Shown piece by piece: positions 26,009 to 32,286 of a DNA stretch of 32,286 bases. This stretch comes from Prosthecobacter debontii (GTDB lineage: Bacteria; Verrucomicrobiota; Verrucomicrobiia; Verrucomicrobiales; Akkermansiaceae): NCBI GenBank assembly GCA_945869855.1, contig CAMBQC010000012.1:1-32286 (forward strand), in the 5' to 3' direction. The notes under the pieces were generated by a model, which searched no databases, was not told the DNA's origin, and worked only from the letters and a program-made list of their open reading frames with translations. A program made the translations under genes and the position numbers. Within the stretch, counting starts at the first letter, position 1; each line of letters begins with the position of its first letter.

Positions 26009-26725
26009 ATGACCGACCCGCAAGAGCAGCCCACACGACACCCTTCCCTCATTCCTACTGCGAATTCTTCAGATTCCCTATCCAGCCGTCGCAAGGTGAT
26101 CGCCACATTGGGATTGGCTAGTGCGGCGCTCTGTGCTTCTCCCGGCAAGGCCAGTGCGATGTGGAAGTGGGGTGCCATAAATGATGTTCCTGTGGTGAAG
26201 GTGAAAACGATTCCCAGCGATTCACGCTTCGGCAAGGTTGCCGCACCGAGCCAGAAAGTCGGCGGTTTTCCCGAGGATTGGGTGCGCTTGCAGGGACGCA
26301 ATCTCAAGAACTACACGAATTACCTCAATTCACTGAAACTACGCAACATCAGCGCGCAGGATGTAATCGCGGCACACGCCAAAGAGCGCGGCTCGGTCTG
26401 GAACGCGCTCCCGCCACGTGAGTTATGGGTGCGCATGGGCTACACGCTCCGAGTGATCGACCGGATTTCCTCGGAAATGCGGACTCCCGTGAAGGAAATC
26501 GTTTCCGCCTACCGTACGCCCGCTTACAACGCCCGCTGCCGAGGAGCTAGGCGGCAATCCTGGCACTTGGCGAATGTCGCTGTGGATGTGCAGTTCGATA
26601 CCTCGGCACGAAACGTCACCTCCGCGACCCGCAGCCTCCGTGACCGCGGCCTCTTCAAAGGGGGGGTCGGCAGTTACTCGTCTTTCACGCACATCGACAC
26701 GCGCGGGCAAAACGTCAACTGGTGA
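26009..26725 (+). CDS. Exported peptidase M15/DUF882-like protein
   Basis: The 238-residue protein has a twin-arginine-like N-terminus (SSRRKVIATLGLASAALCASPGKASA, about 26-51), so it should be exported. The C-terminal domain resembles the M15 peptidases and YcbK-type proteins that act on peptidoglycan. It has VSAYRTPAYNARCRGA, then SWHLANVAVDVQF, matching the zinc-ligand SxHxxGxAxDV with N in place of G, and finally THIDTRG. The three ligand-type residues His, Asp and His are kept. Whether it is a D,D-carboxypeptidase or an endopeptidase is not clear. It lies between icd and pgsA with 45- and 57-bp gaps, and TatC lies downstream in the same run. Confidence 0.8.
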   Translation: MTDPQEQPTRHPSLIPTANSSDSLSSRRKVIATLGLASAALCASPGKASAMWKWGAINDVPVVKVKTIPSDSRFGKVAAPSQKVGGFPEDWVRLQGRNLKNYTNYLNSLKLRNISAQDVIAAHAKERGSVWNALPPRELWVRMGYTLRVIDRISSEMRTPVKEIVSAYRTPAYNARCRGARRQSWHLANVAVDVQFDTSARNVTSATRSLRDRGLFKGGVGSYSSFTHIDTRGQNVNW

Positions 26726-26782
26726 ACAGGTGAGCGCCGATTCGGCATTCCCTTTCCTGTTTCGGCTGCTAGTTTTCCTGGT

Positions 26783-27400
26783 ATGACCTTCGCTACGAAA
26801 CTCACTGTGCTCCGGCTCTTGCTGGTGCCCGTGTTCGCGTTCTTGGCGATTTCCTACGGCCTTTCCACGTCGGCAGGCTGGCCCGATGAGACGCTGCGCT
26901 GGGCCGCTTTCTGGGTGCTCGTCACCGCCGCCGCCACGGATGGCATTGATGGCTGGATCGCGCGGCATTTCGATCAGAAATCGGAACTCGGCGCGTTCCT
27001 CGATCCCATCGCCGACAAGGCTCTCGTCATGAGCGCTGTGCTAATTCTGGCGTTTCTGGACTGGGGGCCGGATGGCTGGGGGATCCCCTGGTGGTTCGCG
27101 GCGCTCGTCATATTGCGCGATTGTGTGATCCTCGTCGGCATCCGGGTGATGTGGTCCGCGCGGAAAAATGTGCATATCCGCCCCCATTGGACAGGCAAGG
27201 TCTGCACGTTCCTCATGTTTGTCGTGCTAGGCTGGGTGATGCTGCGGGTGACCGAGCTTTCCCCCGCCTATCCCTGCGCCTTCGCCGCCGTTTTCATCCT
27301 GCTTTCCATGTGGGAATACATCTGGCAGGGGATGCGCATCATGCAGGGGAGGCAGGGATCAGGAGACAGGGATCAGGAATCGGAAAGAGGGGAGAATTGA
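26783..27400 (+). CDS. pgsA: CDP-alcohol phosphatidyltransferase, PgsA-like
   Basis: PgsA makes phosphatidylglycerophosphate from CDP-diacylglycerol and glycerol-3-phosphate at the inner membrane. The 205-residue, multi-helix protein contains the family's signature D-G-x2-A-R-x8-G-x3-D-x3-D as DGWIARHFDQKSELGAFLDPIAD, preceded by TDGI. Its N-terminal NxxT-like opening is TKLTVLRLLLVPVFAF. The C-terminal 15 residues are polar and probably disordered. A phosphatidylserine or cardiolipin synthase role is less likely given length and motif context. panC begins three bases after its stop, so the two are probably co-transcribed. Confidence 0.9.
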   Translation: MTFATKLTVLRLLLVPVFAFLAISYGLSTSAGWPDETLRWAAFWVLVTAAATDGIDGWIARHFDQKSELGAFLDPIADKALVMSAVLILAFLDWGPDGWGIPWWFAALVILRDCVILVGIRVMWSARKNVHIRPHWTGKVCTFLMFVVLGWVMLRVTELSPAYPCAFAAVFILLSMWEYIWQGMRIMQGRQGSGDRDQESERGEN

Positions 27401-27403
27401 TTC

Positions 27404-28243
27404 ATGTGGATCGCGAAAACGAAAGCCGAACTCCGTGCCCGCCTTGATGCGGTATCCCGTCCCGTGATCCTCGTGCCGACGATGGGTGCGCTGCATAAAG
27501 GGCATGCCTCGCTGATTTCGCTGGCTAGGGAAAAGGCCGGGACTAACGGCACGGTGATCGTTTCCGTTTTCGTGAACCCCATCCAGTTCGATCACGCGGG
27601 CGATCTCGCGGCCTATCCGCGTCCCCTGGCGGCTGATCTCGATGTCTGCGAAGCTCGCGGTGCCGATGGCGTATTCGTCCCAGACGATGGTGAGATGTAT
27701 TCCCCCGACCACTCCGTGACCGTCACGGAAAACTCGCTTTCCAAGCATCTGTGCGGCGCCGCGCGGCCCGGGCACTTCGACGGGGTCTGCACGGTGGTGC
27801 TGAAACTTTTTCTCCTCACTGGCTGCGATGCCGCCGTCTTCGGCGAGAAGGATTTCCAACAGCTCGCCGTGATCCGCCGCATGGTGCGGGATCTCGATCT
27901 GAGGACAGAGATTATCCCCCACCCCACGATCCGCGAAAGCGACGGACTCGCAATGTCCTCTCGCAACACCCGCCTCACCCCCGAACACCGCGCCGACGCC
28001 CCGCGCATCCGCCAAGCCCTGCTCACCGCCGCCGGGAAAAGCGACGCCGCTTCCATCCTCCGTGTCGCCGGGGAAATCATCGGCGGTTCGTCATACGCAA
28101 GGATCGACTACCTATCGCTGGTGGATGCGGAAACTCTCGCCCCCACGGAAAAACTTGCGAAACCGGCGATCCTTGCCTGCGCGGTTTTTTACGGAGAGGT
28201 GCGGCTCATCGATCACATCGCGGTGGCCCGCGCTTTCCCCTGA
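27404..28243 (+). CDS. panC: Pantothenate synthetase
   Basis: PanC joins pantoate and beta-alanine using ATP to make pantothenate, the coenzyme A precursor. The 279-residue protein shows the nucleotidyl-transferase signature PTMGALHKGHASLI, with HKGH (31-34) in place of the common HxGH. VFVNPIQF, the LCGAARPGHFDGVCTVVLKLF block, VFGEKDFQQL and LAMSSRN are also present. Length is normal. A GAGGGGAG tract lies within the pgsA 3' end before its ATG and could serve as its ribosome site. panB and panD are not in the window. Confidence 0.96.
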   Translation: MWIAKTKAELRARLDAVSRPVILVPTMGALHKGHASLISLAREKAGTNGTVIVSVFVNPIQFDHAGDLAAYPRPLAADLDVCEARGADGVFVPDDGEMYSPDHSVTVTENSLSKHLCGAARPGHFDGVCTVVLKLFLLTGCDAAVFGEKDFQQLAVIRRMVRDLDLRTEIIPHPTIRESDGLAMSSRNTRLTPEHRADAPRIRQALLTAAGKSDAASILRVAGEIIGGSSYARIDYLSLVDAETLAPTEKLAKPAILACAVFYGEVRLIDHIAVARAFP

Positions 28244-28302
28244 AGCGGCCGACTCTTCCCTTGCGGATGGGGGCAAGGGGCATTTGAATCCGCTCGTACC
28301 GA

Positions 28303-29676
28303 ATGTATCTGCTTAAGAAAGTTTTCGAACTCAGGGAAAAAGCCCACCCGGATCATGAGAAGCCGTTCCTCGACCATCTCGAGGATCTGCGGGTAATGGT
28401 CACCCGGGTGGTCATCACCCTTCTGGTCTCAATGATTGTGTGCTTCGCATTCCAGGATGACCTAATGCGGATCCTGCGCGCTCCGGTAGAGGATGTGATC
28501 TTCAGCAAGCAGCTGGAAACCATGCCGGACGGCGAGCTACACGAGGGTATCAAGGTTCCGACCGTGGAGACGTGGAACGAGGCGAAGGATGTGGAGCGCA
28601 TCGCCTCTAGCCTCGGCGAGGAGCAGAGAAAATCCTTCTACAAGGCGCTCGCGAAGCCGGACATGGAATTCCACTCGCGCAGCGTGACCCTGCTGCGGGC
28701 AGCGAAGGCGCTGCCGGAGGCGAAGCGCAAGGATTTCGTGGAAGGCCTTAGCGAGGGCGATGCCATGACGCGGCAGCTGCTCGCGCTGCTAGAGTCAGAT
28801 CCCAGCGTGGAGCCGGGCGTAGGATCGAGCACCCGCATGCTTTCCTCGCTGAAACCCACGGAGACTTTCATGCTTTCCATGAAGCTCGCCCTCTACGCGG
28901 GCATCGTGGTGGCGTTTCCGCTATTGCTGATGTTCATCCTCCAGTTCGTCCTGCCGGGGCTGCATGAGAACGAGCGCAAGGTCATGTGGCCGGCGATGGC
29001 GGTCGGCTTCGGGCTTTTCATCGGCGGCGTGCTCTTCGCCTATTTCCTCGTGCTGCCCAAGGCGCTGCTGTTCTTCTATGAATGGAGCGGCAACCTCGGA
29101 GTTTCCAACGAATGGCGCATCGGCGAATACATCACTTTCGCCACTCAATTCACCCTCCTCTTTGGCCTTTCCTTCGAGCTGCCGGTGGTGGTGATGGTGT
29201 TCGTAAAATTGGGGCTGCTCACCTACGATACGATGTCGCGCACGCGGACTTACGCGATCCTTGCAATCTACATCGCCGCCGCGCTGATCACTCCGACCCC
29301 GGACATCATGACCCTCAACCTTATGGCACTGCCCATGCTGCTGCTATATGAGATCTGCATCTGGCTCGCCTGGTTCGATAGAAAAAAGGCGCGCGAACAG
29401 GAAGCCCGCGAAGAGGAGGAGCTGCGGCAGCGCAGGCAGCAGTGGCTCCTGAAAAACGAAGAGCGCGAGGAAGCGCATTCGGATCATGCCGATCCCCACG
29501 GACATGATCCCCACGAGCACGACCACGAGAACGGCTGGCACGATGAATACCACCACCCTGCCGATCATGGTATGCCGGGCGACGAGGAATGGACCGAGCC
29601 TGAGGGTGCCGTGACGGGGGATGACATTCCCGAAGAGGAGCGGAAACGCATGCACGACGAGAACCGTGACACCTGA
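28303..29676 (+). CDS. tatC: Twin-arginine translocase subunit TatC with large insert and His-rich tail
   Basis: TatC is the membrane receptor for twin-arginine signal peptides. The 457-residue protein is far longer than the usual ~250. The N-terminal PFLDHLEDLR (21-30) and first helix (about 32-50) are standard. A polar insert of about 115 residues (roughly 68-184) then separates TM1 from PTETFMLSMKLALYAGIVVAFPLLL, a site where normal TatC has only a short periplasmic loop. The remaining helices look intact, with FVLPGLHENERKV and ALITPTPDIMTL. The C-terminal ~85 residues are charged and rich in His and Asp (HGHDPHEHDHENG), perhaps metal-binding. tatA and tatB are not nearby. Clients in this window could be the DUF1501 and M15-like proteins. 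Confidence 0.92.
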   Translation: MYLLKKVFELREKAHPDHEKPFLDHLEDLRVMVTRVVITLLVSMIVCFAFQDDLMRILRAPVEDVIFSKQLETMPDGELHEGIKVPTVETWNEAKDVERIASSLGEEQRKSFYKALAKPDMEFHSRSVTLLRAAKALPEAKRKDFVEGLSEGDAMTRQLLALLESDPSVEPGVGSSTRMLSSLKPTETFMLSMKLALYAGIVVAFPLLLMFILQFVLPGLHENERKVMWPAMAVGFGLFIGGVLFAYFLVLPKALLFFYEWSGNLGVSNEWRIGEYITFATQFTLLFGLSFELPVVVMVFVKLGLLTYDTMSRTRTYAILAIYIAAALITPTPDIMTLNLMALPMLLLYEICIWLAWFDRKKAREQEAREEEELRQRRQQWLLKNEEREEAHSDHADPHGHDPHEHDHENGWHDEYHHPADHGMPGDEEWTEPEGAVTGDDIPEEERKRMHDENRDT

Positions 29677-29677
29677 T

Positions 29678-30529
29678 ATGCAAAGCCAAAGCGTGAGCGA
29701 AAAATCCCCCTACGCTGGCTGCGCGATCCTCATCGCCGCCCTGCTTGTCATGCTTTTCCTGATCGGCTTTTCCATCTCGGTGCTTTTCCGCCAAGCCAAC
29801 GAAATCGCAAAGTTCACCCATGATAAGCCCGCCGTGGTTGCTGTCGCGCCGCTCGAAGACCGGGAGGTCGAACTGAACCGCCTCGCGGAGAAACTAGAGA
29901 CCTTCCGCCTCGCCGTGATCAATGGTGAATCCGCCACGCTTGAGCTGACGGCAGAGGAAATGAACCTCGCCATCGCCGCCTACCAGCCTTTCAGGGATCT
30001 GCGCGGCATGTTGCGCATCGCTTCCATTTCCCGGGAGGAGATCCGGCTGGAAATCTCATTCCAGCTCAACGGTAAGCCGCGGCTTTCGAGGGAAGGGGAG
30101 GGTGGTATGGTCACCTCGGATCCCCGTTACCTCAACGGCACGATGGTCGCCAAGCCGGGCCTGCTGAACAAGGAAGTCGTCCTCCAGATTAGCGAGATCG
30201 AGGTGCCCGGCAAAACGGTCGCCCGGGGATTCCTCGGTCAGATGTCCCCCTACCGCATCGCAGAGCGCTACGTCGGCAAGGAAGGCATCGGCGGCGTCAT
30301 GTCGCAACTCACTTCCGTGGAACTCTCGGATGGCGCCGTCCGTTTCGTGAAAACCGCAGGCGTGAAACCCAAGGACACCATCACCAACGCGCAGGTGGAC
30401 TCCGCGAGCCAGCGCCTCTTCATGTTTTTTGCCGTCGCGGCCTGCCTTTTCCTTCTTTTCGTGGCGGTCGTGATCTTTGTGGGTCTGCGTTTGAGAAAAC
30501 GAAATGAGGGGGCAGTCTTAAAGGAATGA
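29678..30529 (+). CDS. Two-helix membrane protein of unknown function (283 aa)
   Basis: I start it at ATG 29678, one base after the tatC stop. The track's earlier ATG overlaps tatC. Hydrophobic helices lie near the N-terminus (AGCAILIAALLVMLFLIGFS, about 13-32) and C-terminus (about 248-271), leaving a ~215-residue extracytoplasmic domain of mixed strands and helices, with LELTAEEMNLAIAAYQPF and SPYRIAERYVG as notable segments. No family is recognised. Its stop overlaps the start of the 44-codon ORF as ATGA. Co-translation with tatC suggests it may work at the membrane with it, but this is inference. Confidence 0.75.
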   Translation: MQSQSVSEKSPYAGCAILIAALLVMLFLIGFSISVLFRQANEIAKFTHDKPAVVAVAPLEDREVELNRLAEKLETFRLAVINGESATLELTAEEMNLAIAAYQPFRDLRGMLRIASISREEIRLEISFQLNGKPRLSREGEGGMVTSDPRYLNGTMVAKPGLLNKEVVLQISEIEVPGKTVARGFLGQMSPYRIAERYVGKEGIGGVMSQLTSVELSDGAVRFVKTAGVKPKDTITNAQVDSASQRLFMFFAVAACLFLLFVAVVIFVGLRLRKRNEGAVLKE

Positions 30530-30660
30530 TATTCCATAAGACAACCGCATTTGTCGAGGAGATCGAACCAGACGGTAAGGTCCTCACCTACCTACCGCGT
30601 CTCAATCTCAAGGATGTCTATTTCCTCTACAATTCAAACGGCCATTACCGCATGCAATGA
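30526..30660 (+). CDS. Small ORF (44 aa) coupled by ATGA to both neighbours
   Basis: This ORF is below the track's length cutoff. It encodes MIFHKTTAFVEEIEPDGK and so on, ending SNGHYRMQ. Its ATG overlaps the upstream stop as ATGA, and its own TGA overlaps the ATG of the MBL-fold gene as ATGA. GGA sits just before its start. Exact coupling at both ends is strong evidence that it is translated. The sequence is polar with no membrane segment or known motif, and I do not recognise a family. It may only relay ribosomes to the hydrolase, or encode a small protein in its own right. Confidence 0.6.
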   Translation: MIFHKTTAFVEEIEPDGKVLTYLPRLNLKDVYFLYNSNGHYRMQ

Positions 30661-31472
30661 GCTTGGAGGACGATTTCAACGACGTCATCGCCAAGGCAAT
30701 GTGCGGGCTGGGCATTGGTGTTTCTGCCCTTGCCGATGATAGCGGCATCGCCCCTTTTGAAATCGAAGCACTCCTCGGCGGTGCGATGGACAAGACCGCC
30801 GCGCGCGCGATCAGCCCCACTCTTGGTCTTGATGCCGCAGCTCTCATCGCTTTGACTGGATATCATCCGGAGCGGATCGCGTTTCCCGGCGTCCGCCGCA
30901 TCAAGCTGCCTTTCGGGAATTGGAACGTGAACGCGTGGGAGGTGAACATTGATGGCGTCTGCCTTCTGTTCGACGCCGGTTTCGGCGCGCGCGACGTTAT
31001 GGGGAAAGTTTCACCGCATGGACTCAAGGCTCTACTGATCACCCACTCACACCCGGATCACATAGGCGGCGTAGCGGCCCTCGCCGCTTCCGGCGTCCGG
31101 GTGATTTCTGAAACTGAAGCCCTCGCCGCCGGCAAATTCGTTTTCGGACCGCTGGAGTTGAAAGCCGTCGATCTCTCAGGCCACTGCACGCCCTCTACCG
31201 GCTATTTTGTGAACGGCCTTGGCCGCCAGCTCTTGATCGCCGGGGATGCCATCTTCGCTGGCTCCATGGGCGGCTGCAAATCCCGCGAGGCTCACAACCT
31301 CGCCAGCCATACCCTTCGCGCCGCCTTGGCGAATGCCAGTGCTGACTGCATCATTCTCCCTGGTCACGGCCCGGCTACGACCCTCGCTGAAGAGCTTAGA
31401 TCCAATCCTTTCCATCCCCGCTTCAACCCGAACTCAGACATCGATGGAAAAGTCCGACTCGATCTGTCGTAA
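30657..31472 (+). CDS. MBL-fold metallo-hydrolase with N-terminal helix-turn-helix-like domain
   Basis: The 271-residue protein has a C-terminal metallo-beta-lactamase domain with HSHPDHIGG (130-138: H130, H132, D134, H135). Further ligand-type segments are LSGHC, AGDAIFAG and LPGHGPATTL. The preceding ~75 residues (IGVSALADDSGIAPFEIEAL, then LGLDAAALIALTGYHP) read like a helix-turn-helix of the XRE/Cro type and not part of a hydrolase. Such an N-terminal extension is unusual. Substrates of MBL-fold proteins range from glutathione thioesters to lactones and cannot be told from sequence. It is coupled to the 44-codon ORF and followed after 7 bp by an esterase gene. Confidence 0.85.
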   Translation: MSLEDDFNDVIAKAMCGLGIGVSALADDSGIAPFEIEALLGGAMDKTAARAISPTLGLDAAALIALTGYHPERIAFPGVRRIKLPFGNWNVNAWEVNIDGVCLLFDAGFGARDVMGKVSPHGLKALLITHSHPDHIGGVAALAASGVRVISETEALAAGKFVFGPLELKAVDLSGHCTPSTGYFVNGLGRQLLIAGDAIFAGSMGGCKSREAHNLASHTLRAALANASADCIILPGHGPATTLAEELRSNPFHPRFNPNSDIDGKVRLDLS

Positions 31473-31479
31473 CCATACA

Positions 31480-32232
31480 ATGCCTCCTAAGTCAGCCCAT
31501 CTACTTCGATCCAGCCTCGGTATCCTATTCGTTTCTTTTCTGACATCCATCGTCGTTATGGCGAAAGAGAAAAGTTCGATGGTCGAAAAGAGCGGTCATT
31601 TGTTCATCCTCTCTGGGCAGTCGAACATGACAGCAGGTCTGGAAAAGGGTTTCACTGACGTCGTCACCAAGGCGCTTGGAGATGATCAAGTGACGGTTGT
31701 CCGCAGCATGAAAAGCGGGCGGGGCATCCGTTTCTGGGTGAAAGATTATGAGTTGCCCGAAGGTCATCACGCTCATCGCAAGCTTACGGGGGGGAATGGC
31801 GAAGAGTATCCGAAACTCCTGCAAGCGGTCAAAAATACCGGCGATGCAACTAAATTCAAGACCGTAACCTTCATATGGATGCAAGGAGAATCCGATGCTG
31901 GAAGGAATCTCGCTGCCGCTTACGAGAAAAGTTTCAAGACCTTACACCAACAGCTCAAAGCAGATCTCGGATTGGAAAATATGCATTTCGTGATCGGTCG
32001 GATCAGCGATTTCGGGTTGCGTGGCGAGAGCAAGGAAGGCTGGCAACTCATGCGCGAGGTGCAAGTTCACATCGCTGAATCAGATAAACATGGCGCATGG
32101 ATTGATACGGACGATCTCAACGGCGGCGACGAAAAAAATCCGCAGGGTGAACTGCACTATCCAAGCGAGGGATACCCCAAACTCGGAGAACGTTTCGCCC
32201 ATAAAGCACTCGAGCAGTTGGGGGTGAAATAG
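31480..32232 (+). CDS. SASA/CE6-type SGNH esterase, exported
   Basis: The 250-residue protein starts at ATG 31480, 7 bp after the MBL gene; the track's earlier start at 31246 overlaps it. A signal-peptide-like hydrophobic stretch lies at about 12-26. The domain resembles the sialate O-acetylesterase/carbohydrate esterase 6 family: LFILSGQSNM (41-50) with the nucleophile-type Ser48, FIWMQGESDAGRN, and a C-terminal LHYPSEGYPKLGERFA carrying the candidate catalytic His. The usual DxxH is GELH, so the catalytic Asp may be missing or supplied elsewhere. It probably removes acetyl groups from polysaccharides in the periplasm or outside the cell. The substrate is unknown. The last 54 bp of the window hold nothing recognisable. 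Confidence 0.82.
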   Translation: MPPKSAHLLRSSLGILFVSFLTSIVVMAKEKSSMVEKSGHLFILSGQSNMTAGLEKGFTDVVTKALGDDQVTVVRSMKSGRGIRFWVKDYELPEGHHAHRKLTGGNGEEYPKLLQAVKNTGDATKFKTVTFIWMQGESDAGRNLAAAYEKSFKTLHQQLKADLGLENMHFVIGRISDFGLRGESKEGWQLMREVQVHIAESDKHGAWIDTDDLNGGDEKNPQGELHYPSEGYPKLGERFAHKALEQLGVK

Positions 32233-32286
32233 AATGGAACATGCGAAACCCTCAGCCTCCATTCCCATCACATCTCACTAGCGCAA

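Overview
This 32.3 kb window is chromosomal DNA that looks verrucomicrobial, most likely class Verrucomicrobiae. The main reason is the planctomycete/verrucomicrobial gene pair of a PSCyt-DUF1549-DUF1553 cytochrome protein followed by a Tat-exported DUF1501 protein. The high GC content, scarce Shine-Dalgarno sequences, and a TatC with a large insert fit this. Genus is not assigned. No rRNA, tRNA, CRISPR array, prophage or intact IS element was seen.

Layout. (a) 1-870, minus: leuA, cut off at its 3' end by the window edge, preceded by a leucine-rich leader ORF with a strong ribosome-binding site. The ORF track misses both. (b) 882-6057: a polyphosphate block of PPK2 (minus), a divergent Ppx/GppA-HD protein and PPK1, with an addiction-module/ParE toxin-antitoxin pair between the last two. 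(c) 6137-7321: three small uncharacterised ORFs. (d) 7391-12367: the PSCyt/DUF1549/DUF1553 gene, a four-helix-bundle (S23/IVS-type) gene framed by perfect 19-bp inverted repeats, and the DUF1501 gene. (e) 12368-12671: a gene-free stretch holding a 224-bp MITE-like element that also carries a terminator for recG. (f) 12672-15278, minus: an antitoxin/MazF-like pair upstream of recG. (g) 15419-16837: rseP, convergent with nadB and separated from it by a REP-like hairpin. (h) 16909-20953, minus: a run of a secreted hypothetical protein, a beta-hydroxyacid dehydrogenase, a YgfZ-like protein and nadB. (i) 21075-22646, minus: two glycosyltransferase-like segments in one reading frame, split by a single TAG. 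(j) 22803-32232, plus: an outer-membrane barrel, monomeric isocitrate dehydrogenase, an M15-type peptidase, pgsA, panC, tatC, a membrane protein, a 44-codon ORF missed by the track, an MBL-fold hydrolase and an SGNH/SASA esterase.

How the genes connect. PPK1, PPK2 and the Ppx-like protein cover synthesis, use and possible breakdown of polyphosphate. TatC could export the DUF1501 protein and the M15-like protein, both of which carry twin-arginine-type N-termini. LeuA, PanC, NadB, PgsA and isocitrate dehydrogenase are housekeeping metabolism.

The most notable observations are: the four-helix-bundle gene inside a 19-bp inverted repeat in an operon, resembling the architecture of 23S rRNA intervening sequences; the leucine leader peptide and start-site hairpin at leuA; the in-frame amber codon splitting the glycosyltransferases; a REP-like unit shared by an intergenic hairpin and the recG coding sequence; and the MITE-like element. 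All of these were read by eye and no database search was run.
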